NCBI RefSeq assembly: GCF_031846275.1
Contig: NZ_JAVRIB010000003.1
Coordinates: 217,809-281,808, forward strand
Origin: Spectribacter hydrogenoxidans
Lineage (GTDB): Bacteria; Pseudomonadota; Gammaproteobacteria; Nevskiales; Salinisphaeraceae
Length of the DNA stretch: 64,000 nucleotides
Reading direction: 5' to 3'
Shown: positions 25,194 through 33,904 of the stretch, one piece after another
Numbering within the stretch: the first letter of the stretch is position 1
Layout: every line of letters begins with the position of its first letter
Notes under the pieces: model-generated
Database searches by the model: none
The model's input: only the letters and a program-made list of their open reading frames with translations
What the model was told of the DNA's origin: nothing
Translations under genes and position numbers: made by a program

Positions 25194-27605
25194 TTGTACT
25201 CGCTACGACAACGCCTTGCCGACTGGGTTCTGCGCCACCGCCGGGCCGCATTCGCGGTGTTCGCGCTGATCACGCTGTTCTTCGCCGCCGGTCTGCCACG
25301 GGTGCAGATCGAGACGGTGTTCTCGGACCTGCTGCCCACCGACGATCCATTCGTCCAGGTGTTCAAGGACCATCCCAACTTCGGCAATCCGCTGACCATG
25401 GTGATCATGGTCCAGCGAAAGAACGGCACGCTCTATCACGCGGACACGCTGCAGAAGGTCTGGGATCTGACCCGCGACATCGACCTGGCGCCGGCGGTGG
25501 ACCATGACCAGGTACTGTCGATCACCACCACCAAGGCACGCTACGCCGAAGCCACCCCCTACGGCATCGACATGCAGCCGCTGATGGGGGACGCGCCGCC
25601 GGTCAGCCCGAAGACCATCGCCGATTTTCGCAACCGGGTGGATCGCTCCCCCAACATCCGCAATTTCCTGGTCTCGGAGGATGATTCGGCCACCCTGATC
25701 ATGGCCACCTTCATCGAGCACCGGATCGATTACGGCGAAACCTTCGAATATGTCCAGGGCTTGGTCGAGAATGCGCGCGACGCCAATCACGATATCTATC
25801 TGACCGGCCAGCCGGCGCTGATCGGCTGGGTCTATCGCTACGAATGGCAGATGGCCGGCATCTTCGCCCTGACGCTACTGGCGCTGTTCGGGGCCCTGGT
25901 GTTCTACATGCGCAACCTGGTGGGCGTAGTCACCCCGCTGATCACCAGCGCGACTGCCGCCATCTGGGCCTTCGGTTTCGTGGGCTGGCTGAACATCTCG
26001 GTGGAGCCGCTACTGATGGTGGTGCCGCTGCTGCTCACCGCCCGCTCATTCTCCCACAGCGTGCAGTTCACCGAGCGCTTCCATGAAATTCACGCCGAGG
26101 TGGGCGACCGGCTGGAAGCCGCCCGGCGCACCATGCGGGTGATGGCAGCCCCCTCGGTGCTGAGCATTCTCACCGACGTGCTGGGCATTGCGGTGGTGAT
26201 TGCCGCCCCGATTCCCGCCATGGTCAGGCACGCCATCTTCTGCGGCATGTGGGCGGTGTGGCTGATTCCGACGGGCGTGGTACTGATTTCCCTGCTGCTG
26301 GCCACCCTGCCCGCTCCGCGCCGCCCGGTGAGGGCAACTGGCGGCCGGTCCGACGAGTACGCCCGGAGCGGCCTGGTACGCCTGCTGAATGGCATCGCGG
26401 GCCTGACCACTGGCCGGCGCGCGGCGGTTACCGCTGCCGTGGTGATTGCCGGTGGCGGCGCGGCGGTTTTCACCGCGCTGCAGATCCGCATCGGCAATCC
26501 GGTCGAGGGCAGCCACCTGTTCTGGCATGACTCCGAATTCAACACCGCGGTCCGCCAGATCAACGACCATTTTCCCGGTACCAACACGCTGGAGATCGTG
26601 CTCGAGGCCAAGAACGACAAGGATCCCAGCTGGACCGCCCAGCAACTGGACACCGTGCGCACCATGCTGCAGTTGCAGGACGATCTGGAGACCGGCGAGT
26701 TCCCGCCGGCCGCCACCCTTTCATTCGCCGATTACCTGCGCGAGGGCAACCGGCTCTACAACGGCGGCGATCCTCGCTGGATGCCGCTGGATGAACGCCA
26801 GCGGGCAATCAGCGCCGCGGCCACCGCCGCCATGCTCGGCTCCAGCGCCAAGGCCTTCAATCACGTGATTTCCTTCGATGCCCAGCACTCGACCGTGTCG
26901 CTGTGGTATCCAGACAACAAGCAGGAAACGGTGGACCAGGCGCTGGCGACAGCGCGTGCCGCGGTCGAAAAGGTGGGGGTCGACCACGAGGCTTTCACCG
27001 TGCGGCTCGGTACCGGGATCATCGCCCTGCAGGAGGCGATCAACCGGGTGGTGGAACGCTATCACCACCTCATCGTGCTACTGCTCAACCTGTTCATCTT
27101 CCTGATGTTCTCGCTGGCCTACCGCTCGGTAGTGGCCGGCATCCTGCTGCTGATTCCGGTCAACCTGTCCCACTTCACCATGGTGGCGGCCATGCACCTG
27201 CTGGGCGTGGGGCTGGACGTGAACTCCATGATCGTGGCGGCGATCGGTCTGGGGGTGGGTATCGACTACGGCATCTACCTGCTGTCGCGCATCTGCGAGG
27301 AGTTCCAGCGGCTGGACGGCGACTGGGAGGCGGCCATCCGCGCCGCACTGGTGACCACCGGCAAGGCCATTCTGTTTACCGCCACCATCATGGCGGTAGG
27401 AATCCTGCCGCTGTACCTGCTGTCCGGGCTCAAGTTCGTGGCCGACATGGGCCTGCTGATCATGGTGATCATGGGCATCAACATGGCCATGTCGCTGATC
27501 GTGCTGCCGCTGCTGGTGAACCTGCTGCGCCCGCGCTTCGTGCGCCGCCCGCAGCCGCTGCTGGGCGAGCGGATCGACTGGGATCAGGAGCAGCCGGCTC
27601 GGTAA
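25194..27605 (+). CDS. RND/MMPL-family exporter
   Basis: Large inner-membrane proton-driven exporter, 803 aa, about twelve membrane helices in two similar halves. Each half has a periplasmic domain followed by a helix bundle; the second contains GVGIDYGIYLLSRICEEF, the family's signature, and the first RSFSHSVQFTERFHE in the equivalent place. Members move lipids, hopanoids or hydrophobic compounds; no membrane-fusion or outer-membrane partner is adjacent. The start is a TTG at 25194 giving MYSLRQRLADWVL; a stop lies 12 codons upstream and no ATG is available, so TTG is well supported although its ribosome site is weak. Divergent from gcvT; convergent with the ubiquinone hydroxylases. Confidence 0.85.
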   Translation: MYSLRQRLADWVLRHRRAAFAVFALITLFFAAGLPRVQIETVFSDLLPTDDPFVQVFKDHPNFGNPLTMVIMVQRKNGTLYHADTLQKVWDLTRDIDLAPAVDHDQVLSITTTKARYAEATPYGIDMQPLMGDAPPVSPKTIADFRNRVDRSPNIRNFLVSEDDSATLIMATFIEHRIDYGETFEYVQGLVENARDANHDIYLTGQPALIGWVYRYEWQMAGIFALTLLALFGALVFYMRNLVGVVTPLITSATAAIWAFGFVGWLNISVEPLLMVVPLLLTARSFSHSVQFTERFHEIHAEVGDRLEAARRTMRVMAAPSVLSILTDVLGIAVVIAAPIPAMVRHAIFCGMWAVWLIPTGVVLISLLLATLPAPRRPVRATGGRSDEYARSGLVRLLNGIAGLTTGRRAAVTAAVVIAGGGAAVFTALQIRIGNPVEGSHLFWHDSEFNTAVRQINDHFPGTNTLEIVLEAKNDKDPSWTAQQLDTVRTMLQLQDDLETGEFPPAATLSFADYLREGNRLYNGGDPRWMPLDERQRAISAAATAAMLGSSAKAFNHVISFDAQHSTVSLWYPDNKQETVDQALATARAAVEKVGVDHEAFTVRLGTGIIALQEAINRVVERYHHLIVLLLNLFIFLMFSLAYRSVVAGILLLIPVNLSHFTMVAAMHLLGVGLDVNSMIVAAIGLGVGIDYGIYLLSRICEEFQRLDGDWEAAIRAALVTTGKAILFTATIMAVGILPLYLLSGLKFVADMGLLIMVIMGINMAMSLIVLPLLVNLLRPRFVRRPQPLLGERIDWDQEQPAR

Positions 27606-27611
27606 ACTGGG

Positions 27612-28808
27612 TTACTTCAGCAGTGGCGGCAGATCACCGCCCAGCCCCACTGCCTGGCGCATCATCAGCTGCTTGAGCGGCGCCAGGTCCTGCACCGCGG
27701 CAATGCCGCGGTCGCGCAAGCGGGACAGCGCCGGATCCTCGATGCCGAACACCCGCTTGATACCGTCGGTGACCGCCATCATCGCCAGATTGTCCACCTT
27801 GCGGCGCCGCTGGTAGCGGCGCAGGCGGCGTTCGTCGCCCGGGTCGCGGCCGGACTGACGGGACTGCTCGAGCACCTCGACCAGGGCGGCCACATCCATG
27901 AAGCCGAGATTGGCCCCCTGCCCCGCCATGGGATGCAGCACGTGGGCGGCATCGCCGGCCAGCACGATGCGCGGCCGGACATAGTCGGTGGCGTGCATCA
28001 GGCGCAGCGGGAAAGCCGCACGGCTGTCGACGCGGGTGACCCGGCCGAGAATGCCGCCGGAGGCCCGAGTCAGGCGCTCGGCAAACGCGGCATCGTCCAG
28101 ATCGCGCAGCTCGTCGGCCAGCCGGTCGTCGGCATGCCAGGCCAGGGAACAGCGGCCATCCGCCATCGGCAGGAACGCCACCGGTCCGGTGGGGATATAG
28201 CGTTGCCAGGCAATCGACTGGTGCGGCCTTTCCGTGGCCACCGTGCCCACGGTGCAGCGTTGGCGGTAGGGCCAGCCCACGGTGTCGATGCCGGCGAACC
28301 GCCGCACCGGCGAACCCGCCCCTTCCGCGCCCACCACCAGCCGGGCCCGGAGTTCACGGCCATCGGCCAGGGTCAGATTGGCGGCGTTCGCCGTGACCGA
28401 CAGATCGCCCAGTTCCGCCGGGCAGAAGCAGGTGACATTACGCAGCGCCCGCCATGCGGCATCGACAATCAGGCGGTTCTCGATGATGTGGCCCAGCTCC
28501 GGCAACCCCAGGGCGGTGTGCTCGAATTCCAGCTGCGCCCGGCCACCGCCTTCCCACACCCGCATGCCGCGATAGACGGCGACGCGGTGGTGATCGAGGT
28601 CCGCCCACAACTCCAGGTTTTCCAGCAGTCGGCGCGAGGCCGGGGATACGGCCGATACCCGCAGATCGTACTCGTCGTCGGAGGCCAGCGGCACCGGCTC
28701 CCGTGCCTCGATCAGGGCGACCCGGAAGCCGGCCCGGTCCAGTGCGACGGCCAGCACCGCCCCCACCATGCCACCGCCGACCACGGCGATATCGAACGAG
28801 TCAGGCAT
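27612..28808 (-). CDS. ubiI: UbiH/UbiI-family FAD-dependent ubiquinone biosynthesis hydroxylase
   Basis: Flavoprotein monooxygenase hydroxylating the ring of the ubiquinone precursor (C5 for UbiI). 398 aa. FAD-binding GGGMVGAVLAVAL at residues 10-22 and the second FAD motif GDAAHVLHPMAGQGANLGFMD near 285-305 are intact. It overlaps the preceding hydroxylase gene by 8 bases. Gene order ygfB-pepP-ubiH-ubiI is that of E. coli, and position supports ubiI, although UbiH/UbiI/UbiF cannot be told apart firmly by eye. Confidence 0.85.
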   Translation of the reverse strand: MPDSFDIAVVGGGMVGAVLAVALDRAGFRVALIEAREPVPLASDDEYDLRVSAVSPASRRLLENLELWADLDHHRVAVYRGMRVWEGGGRAQLEFEHTALGLPELGHIIENRLIVDAAWRALRNVTCFCPAELGDLSVTANAANLTLADGRELRARLVVGAEGAGSPVRRFAGIDTVGWPYRQRCTVGTVATERPHQSIAWQRYIPTGPVAFLPMADGRCSLAWHADDRLADELRDLDDAAFAERLTRASGGILGRVTRVDSRAAFPLRLMHATDYVRPRIVLAGDAAHVLHPMAGQGANLGFMDVAALVEVLEQSRQSGRDPGDERRLRRYQRRRKVDNLAMMAVTDGIKRVFGIEDPALSRLRDRGIAAVQDLAPLKQLMMRQAVGLGGDLPPLLK

Positions 28809-30000
28809 CGGTGGTCACGTCGCTGGCGAAGGCCAGACCCATGCTGCGGCGGGCCATGTCGTGCTTGATCCCGGGCAGCAGTTCCAGCCCGGTCAGCCCC
28901 AGCCCCCGGGCCAGTCCCAGGCCCGGCAGGCGATTGGAAAACAGACGGACAATGCCGTCGGTGAAATTGCTCACCCGGTGCTGGTCGGCGCGGCGCGCCT
29001 CGCGCCAGGTCTCCAGCAGGGCGGCATCGCCGGGGTCGGCGGCGGTCTGCAGCAACCCGGCGAGCACGGTGACGTCCCGCAGGGCCAGGTTGAAACCCTG
29101 CGCGGCGGCCGGATGCAGATGGTGACCAGCGCTGCCCACCAGTAGCGCCCGCTCGGCGATCGGCCGCGGGCAGATCACCCGTTTCAGCGGATAGGCACCA
29201 CGCGGCCCAAGGCCATCGAAGCGCCCCAGACGCTGCCCGAACGCCGTCTGCAGGGCGGCCAGAAAGGCGCCGTCGTCCTCGCGGCAGCGCTGTTCGGCCT
29301 CATCCGTCGGCAGGGTCCAGACCAGCGCGACATCCGTTGCGGAGCGCGGCAGGATCGCGATCGGGCCGGCCGGCGTGAAACGCTCGTAGGCGGTATCGCC
29401 TGGCGGGCGGCCGGGGCAAACCGAGGTGACCACCGCCTGCTGGCCGTAATCACGGATTTCCGCGCCAATACCCAGGGCAGCGCGCACGGCCGAGCCGGCG
29501 CCATCGGCCCCTACCACCAGGCAAGTCGTTATCTGGCGCGACCGGTCGCCCTCGCTGAGGGTTACCGCGACTCTGTGCTCGCCGGTTTCCAGCTGCTGGA
29601 AGCGGGCCGGCGCAATCACCTCCACTCCGTCGACGTCCGCCAGGCGCTGATAAAGCGCACCGGCCAGTACGTGATTGGGCACCACATACCCGAGCGCATC
29701 GACCCCGTAGTCGGCATGATCAACCCGGGTAACGCCGAAGCGGCCGCGCTGGGACACATGCAGATGGCGGATCGGGGCGGCCGTCCCGGCGATGGCCGGC
29801 CACAGTCCCCAGCGTTCGAACAGGATCCGGCTGCCCCAGGCCAGCGCGGTGGTGCGCTCGACCTGGTCCGGCACCGGATCGGTGGCGGGCAGTGCCGCCT
29901 CCACCAGCCCGATGCGGCGACCCGAACCGGCCATGGCACAGGCGAAACTGGCCCCGACCAGTCCGCCGCCGATGACCAGGACGTCGAAGTCATCAGCCAT
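28801..30000 (-). CDS. ubiH: 2-octaprenyl-6-methoxyphenol hydroxylase (UbiH)
   Basis: FAD monooxygenase of ubiquinone biosynthesis (C1 hydroxylation in E. coli). 399 aa. GGGLVGASFACAMAGSG near residue 11 binds FAD; VGADGAGSAVR and GSAGHHLHPAAAQGFNLALRD are the family motifs. In the last one the usual GDAAH is GSAGHHLHP, a small departure also seen in some UbiH proteins. Overlaps pepP and ubiI by 8 bases on each side, so translation is tightly coupled. Confidence 0.88.
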   Translation of the reverse strand: MADDFDVLVIGGGLVGASFACAMAGSGRRIGLVEAALPATDPVPDQVERTTALAWGSRILFERWGLWPAIAGTAAPIRHLHVSQRGRFGVTRVDHADYGVDALGYVVPNHVLAGALYQRLADVDGVEVIAPARFQQLETGEHRVAVTLSEGDRSRQITTCLVVGADGAGSAVRAALGIGAEIRDYGQQAVVTSVCPGRPPGDTAYERFTPAGPIAILPRSATDVALVWTLPTDEAEQRCREDDGAFLAALQTAFGQRLGRFDGLGPRGAYPLKRVICPRPIAERALLVGSAGHHLHPAAAQGFNLALRDVTVLAGLLQTAADPGDAALLETWREARRADQHRVSNFTDGIVRLFSNRLPGLGLARGLGLTGLELLPGIKHDMARRSMGLAFASDVTTDA

Positions 30001-31303
30001 CGGCCATCAGGGCCTCGATCTCATCGGCCCGTTTGGGCACGCCGGCGGTGAGCACTTCCGGCGCGCCGTCCGTCACCCGTACATCGTCCTCGATGCGGAT
30101 GCCGGTGTTCCAGAAGCGCTCATCCACCCCTTCACTGCCGGCGGGCACGTACAGCCCCGGTTCCACCGTGACTACCATGTCCGGTTCCAGCGCCCGCCAC
30201 TGGCCGTCGCGCTTGTAGTCGCCCACATCGTGCACGTCCATGCCCAGCCAGTGACCGGTGCCGTGCATGTAGAAGCGCTTGTAATCCTGCTGTTCGATCA
30301 CCGCGCCCAGATCGCCGACAAGCAGGCCCAGGTCGAGCATTCCCCGGCACAGTTCGCGGACCGCGGCGCGGTTGAAGGCGTCGTAATCGTTGCCGGCGCG
30401 CACCGCGTCCACCGCCGCCTCCTGGGCGGCCAGTACCACGTCGTAGAGATCCCGCTGTGGGCCGGAGAAACGCCCGCTGACCGGGAAAGTGCGGGTAATG
30501 TCCGCGGCATAGCCCGCGTTCTCCGCCCCAGCGTCGATCAGGACCAGGTCGCCACCGGCCAGTGTCGCGGCATTCTCGATGTAGTGCAGGATGCAGGCGT
30601 TGGCGCCACCTCCGACGATGGAGGGATAGGCCCAGTGCATGCCTGAGGCCTCGAACTCGTGATGCAGCTCGGCGGCCAGGGCATATTCCGCCATGCCCGG
30701 CCGGCAGACCCGCATGGCCCGGCAATGGGCCGCGGCCGAAACCGCGGCGGCATGACGCATGCGGTCGAGTTCGGCCGGCTCCTTGCGCAGGCGCATCTCG
30801 TGCAGCACAGACTGCAACAGTCCTATCTGGGTGGGCGTCTGCCAGCCCCGGCGCCCCATCGCGCGGATGCGGTCAAGCGCGGCGGTCAACTGACGGTCGG
30901 CCCAGTCGTCGGCGCCCAGGCTGTGATAGACGGTGTCCCGGTCGGCGAGCAGTTCCGGCAGGCGCTGGCCCAGTTCCTGGACGGGAAAGGCCTGATCGGC
31001 GCCGAAATCACGGCAGGCTCCGTCCGGTCCGGCGCGCCGGCCGTCCCAGACTTCGCGCTCGGGATCCCGGTCGCGGCAGAACAGGATGAATTCACCATCG
31101 GCCCGGCCGGGCGCGAGCACCGCCACGGCTTCCGGTTCGGTGAACCCGGTGAGATAGCGCATGTCGCTGTCGGCGCGATAGGGATAGTGCACGTCGCGGT
31201 TGCGCACTCGCTCGGGGGTCGCGGCCAGCATCGCCACTGCCCGGTCGCCGATGCGCTCGGCCAGATGCGCCCGGCGTCGGGCGTAGTCAATGGGCTGGAT
31301 CAT
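29993..31303 (-). CDS. pepP: Xaa-Pro aminopeptidase
   Basis: Dinuclear-metal peptidase removing N-terminal residues before proline. 436 aa, equal in length to E. coli PepP. Metal ligands are visible in LIDAGAENAGYAADITRTFP (two Asp), HGTGHWLGMDVHDVG (His), VEPGLYV (Glu) and GIRIEDDV (Glu). It lies 16 bp after ygfB and overlaps ubiH, the classic gammaproteobacterial order. Confidence 0.95.
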   Translation of the reverse strand: MIQPIDYARRRAHLAERIGDRAVAMLAATPERVRNRDVHYPYRADSDMRYLTGFTEPEAVAVLAPGRADGEFILFCRDRDPEREVWDGRRAGPDGACRDFGADQAFPVQELGQRLPELLADRDTVYHSLGADDWADRQLTAALDRIRAMGRRGWQTPTQIGLLQSVLHEMRLRKEPAELDRMRHAAAVSAAAHCRAMRVCRPGMAEYALAAELHHEFEASGMHWAYPSIVGGGANACILHYIENAATLAGGDLVLIDAGAENAGYAADITRTFPVSGRFSGPQRDLYDVVLAAQEAAVDAVRAGNDYDAFNRAAVRELCRGMLDLGLLVGDLGAVIEQQDYKRFYMHGTGHWLGMDVHDVGDYKRDGQWRALEPDMVVTVEPGLYVPAGSEGVDERFWNTGIRIEDDVRVTDGAPEVLTAGVPKRADEIEALMADG

Positions 31304-31319
31304 ATGTTGTTGCTGGTGG

Positions 31320-31871
31320 TCAGTGCAGACGCGCGTCGGGTTCGTCCTGCCGCTCGGCGGTACGCATTTCCAGGAAGATCAGCTGGACCCCGACGCGGAC
31401 GTACTCCACCAGCTCGGCGTAGTCGGCCTCGCCCTGCTCGCCGCCGGCATCCTCGTCGGTGAGGCTGGCCCGGGACAGTTCGGTGAGATCGCGAACCACT
31501 TCCTGCACCTCGTCGGTGCAGTGGGTCAGATCGAACTCGCCATGGCTGGCAATACCGTAGACGAACCCGCTGCACCAGCTCGCCAGGGCCTTGACTCGAC
31601 GCGGCAGCGGTGCCTGATCGTCGGGCAGCAGCGGCTGGAAGCCCGAATCCGAATCGTACAACCCTTCCAGGCTGAACTCCTGCAATGCCTGCAGCAGCGG
31701 CTGCAGCGCCTCGGCGTCGGCTCCCTCCACCAGATCCACCGTGGGCAGCTGATCGTGCAGGCACAGCGCACCACACAGCGAGCCGTGCACCTCCGCCGGA
31801 TCCTGGGTGGCGCCGGCCTCGCTCAGGCGCCGGGCAAGCCCGTCGTAACGGCTTTCGGATGTCTCGTTCAT
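31320..31871 (-). CDS. ygfB: UPF0149 family protein YgfB
   Basis: Conserved cytoplasmic helical protein of 183 aa. HGSLCGALC near residue 30 and WCSGFVYGIA near 100 are the family's hallmark segments, and the C-terminus YAELVEYVRVGVQLIFLEM is equally typical. Its molecular role is poorly defined; the Pseudomonas homologue affects AlpA-dependent antitermination. Position upstream of pepP is conserved. The 36 bp upstream separate it from the mrtJ-like gene on the same strand. Confidence 0.9.
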   Translation of the reverse strand: MNETSESRYDGLARRLSEAGATQDPAEVHGSLCGALCLHDQLPTVDLVEGADAEALQPLLQALQEFSLEGLYDSDSGFQPLLPDDQAPLPRRVKALASWCSGFVYGIASHGEFDLTHCTDEVQEVVRDLTELSRASLTDEDAGGEQGEADYAELVEYVRVGVQLIFLEMRTAERQDEPDARLH

Positions 31872-31907
31872 GGCGCAAGGCTAACAAAACTGCGCGCCTG
31901 CCATTGG

Positions 31908-32327
31908 CTATGCCAGCAGCAGAAAGAAGCAGGCGTTGTAGCAGCCGTGCAGCAGCATCGGTGCGGCAAGCCCGCCAGTGGTCTCGCGGAAATGGCCGAA
32001 CACCAGTGACGGCAGGAACACCGCCAGCGCCCAGCCGGGCGGTTGAAAAAGCAGATGCAGCGCGCTGAACAGCAGACTGGTGATCAGGTTGGCAATACTC
32101 ACCGGCCCGAGCCCACCACCCAGTTTCCGGCCGATCCAGGGCTGCAGTTCGCCACGGAACAGCCATTCCTCCACCACCGGATACGCCACGATCACCATGA
32201 CCAGCGACATCGGCGCCAGCGACCCGCCGATCGACCAGCGGGCAAAGCCCGTCAGCGCCAGCCCGCCACAGGCCAGCGGCCCCGCCGCCAGTGCCAGCCA
32301 GAGCCACGGGTCGCGAAGAATGTTCAG
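31908..32327 (-). CDS. CPBP-family glutamic intramembrane protease, MrtJ-like (JDVT-CTERM sorting protease)
   Basis: Predicted intramembrane protease that cleaves and sorts the JDVT-CTERM-tailed protein encoded immediately upstream. Catalytic motifs: EEWLFRGE (E53, E54, R58), H91 in ALHLLF, and HGCYNA (H127, N131). The open, homologous-looking frame (ILRDPWLWLALAAGPL, a first membrane helix) extends upstream of the only ATG (32210), but no ATG, GTG or TTG is found in phase; the plausible start is a CTG at 32327 overlapping the upstream stop as CTGA. From there it is 139 aa with about four helices. From ATG 32210 it would be 100 aa and lack helix 1. Function by family and neighbour; start inferred. 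Confidence 0.75.
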   Translation of the reverse strand: MNILRDPWLWLALAAGPLACGGLALTGFARWSIGGSLAPMSLVMVIVAYPVVEEWLFRGELQPWIGRKLGGGLGPVSIANLITSLLFSALHLLFQPPGWALAVFLPSLVFGHFRETTGGLAAPMLLHGCYNACFFLLLA

Positions 32328-33505
32328 ATGCTCTGCCGTCGCAATCGCCAGGCCGCGACCAGCAACAGTGCCAGCCAGATCGGATCGGGGGCACCGCGGC
32401 CCAGGGTGCAGCCGCCGCCTCCGCTGCCATCATCCCCGGCCATATCGCCGCTGCCGCCACCAGCATTCGCATTGCCGCTGCCATCGGCGGTCCCGTCGGG
32501 GGACGGGATTGCCGCGCCGTCATCGTCCGGACAACCAACCCTGTTGATCAGCCCCCAGCCGAGGTCAGAGAGCACGCAGGCCGCCAGGCCAATCCCGTTG
32601 CGGATATCGACATCGCCGCGGGCGTCGACGAACGGCTCCATCAGGGCATTGGGGGTCAGGTCGGCTTCCCAGTGGGAAATCGAGGAACCGGGTTCCACCG
32701 GGTTGGGGGCATACAATTGGAGATCACTGCCAACCGTGCCGTCGCTGTAACGGGCGCTGACCTGCGGGGTAATACTGGGACCGTCCCAGACCACATTCCC
32801 GTCGTTTGCCGCGGAGGCCATCCGTTCATTGTTGTTCAGACTGGGCCAGGTAGTGCTGAAGCCGAGGTCGCGGATGAAGGTCTCGTAGATACTGGGCAGC
32901 CCCATGAAGAATTCACCGGTCTGCAGGTTCACAAAGCTGGCAAAACCGAGGCCGTGGATCAGCTCATGGGTGGCGGTACTGACGAAGTTGAGATCGTCGC
33001 CGGGCGGATTGTTGTCCAGACCGTAATACCAGTCCGCCCCGCCCAGACAGTCATCCGGTGCGTCGAGATCTGCATTGAAATCCGCACTGATGTCGGGGCC
33101 GGATTCGATCCGCGCCCCGTTGATCGCGTTGGCCAGCGCCAGCGCATAGAACACCCCCGGCTGCGCCCCGGGAAAATCCGAAACCAAGCGCTCGGGCCCG
33201 GCCGCCGCGAGATCGGCATTGGTGCTCCGGCAACGCAGATTGCTGAACGTCACCTCGACCAGGATCGGCACATCGCTGCCGATCCGGCTACCCAGCAGAT
33301 CGGCCACGTAGCCCAGCGCATTCAGCCGCTGCGCGCCGACCGTGGTTCCCGGATTGCCCGGCACCGGATCGCGCGGCGTCGTATCGTTCAAACCCTCGCC
33401 CGGAGTGTCGCCGTTGATGATGCGGATATCCGCCGCCTGCACCGCACCCGCAGTCAGTACGAGAAGCGCGGCCGCGCATCCCCGTCGCAGCGCGTCAGTG
33501 ACCAT
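32324..33505 (-). CDS. Secreted zinc metalloprotease with JDVT-CTERM-like sorting tail
   Basis: 393 aa. Residues 1-25 are a signal peptide (ends AGAVQAAD). The zinc site HELIHGLGF at 180-188 is an HExxHxxGF motif of the metzincin/gluzincin kind, with a later LMEPF turn. After residue 325 comes a Gly/Ser/Asp-rich linker, then GGGGCTLGRGAPDP (Cys366), a short membrane helix (376-387) and a basic end RLRRQ: the Cys-DP-helix-Arg layout of JDVT-CTERM sorting signals. The protease predicted to process it follows with a 4-base overlap. Start ATG 33505 has GGGG 7 bp upstream and lies within the end of the upstream small gene. Substrate unknown; expected to be displayed on or released from the cell surface. 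Confidence 0.82.
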   Translation of the reverse strand: MVTDALRRGCAAALLVLTAGAVQAADIRIINGDTPGEGLNDTTPRDPVPGNPGTTVGAQRLNALGYVADLLGSRIGSDVPILVEVTFSNLRCRSTNADLAAAGPERLVSDFPGAQPGVFYALALANAINGARIESGPDISADFNADLDAPDDCLGGADWYYGLDNNPPGDDLNFVSTATHELIHGLGFASFVNLQTGEFFMGLPSIYETFIRDLGFSTTWPSLNNNERMASAANDGNVVWDGPSITPQVSARYSDGTVGSDLQLYAPNPVEPGSSISHWEADLTPNALMEPFVDARGDVDIRNGIGLAACVLSDLGWGLINRVGCPDDDGAAIPSPDGTADGSGNANAGGGSGDMAGDDGSGGGGCTLGRGAPDPIWLALLLVAAWRLRRQSI

Positions 33506-33797
33506 GACCAACCCCATGGCCGATGCGGATCTCGCCATCGGCATTGCGCCTGGCCTGCAGCCAGGAATGGCGCGATTGCGGCACCGTGACGATGGTCATT
33601 CCGTCCCGCACGGTGACCTCTGCCGCTTCCGCGGCCGGGGCGGCAGCTTGCCGCGCGGCGAACACACGCGAATCGGCCGGACCGATGAAGACACGAGTGG
33701 CGGGTTGCGTGACGGCGTCGGGGCTGACCGACTGCCCCGGAAGAAAGGCCACCAGCGCCAGCAGCACCCAGACTAGAAATCGCGTCATTGCAGTCAT
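33495..33797 (-). CDS. Small exported protein with His-rich tail, upstream of the metalloprotease
   Basis: 100 aa, no family recognised. Residues 5-22 form a signal peptide or anchor (TRFLVWVLLALVAFLPG); the rest is polar and ends RIGHGVGHGH, a run of alternating His/Gly that could bind metal. Its 3' end overlaps the metalloprotease start by 11 bases, so the two are co-translated. A propeptide-like inhibitor, chaperone or metal donor for the protease is conceivable, but only the coupling and tail are seen. An ATG at 33788 is an alternative start. Confidence 0.6.
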   Translation of the reverse strand: MTAMTRFLVWVLLALVAFLPGQSVSPDAVTQPATRVFIGPADSRVFAARQAAAPAAEAAEVTVRDGMTIVTVPQSRHSWLQARRNADGEIRIGHGVGHGH

Positions 33798-33904
33798 GAA
33801 AAGGCGGACTCCCTGATTGTCGGGCAACGCTAGCGCGCCAACCGTTAAACTGTCCATCGTGCGGGCATTACCCGCCATCAACCGGCAACCGGAGTCGCCC
33901 CGAC

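Noticed and set aside
31300..32538. 412-codon minus-strand frame covering ygfB, the mrtJ-like gene and the metalloprotease tail
   Set aside because: Arg/Ala/Gly-biased shadow frame crossing three better supported genes.
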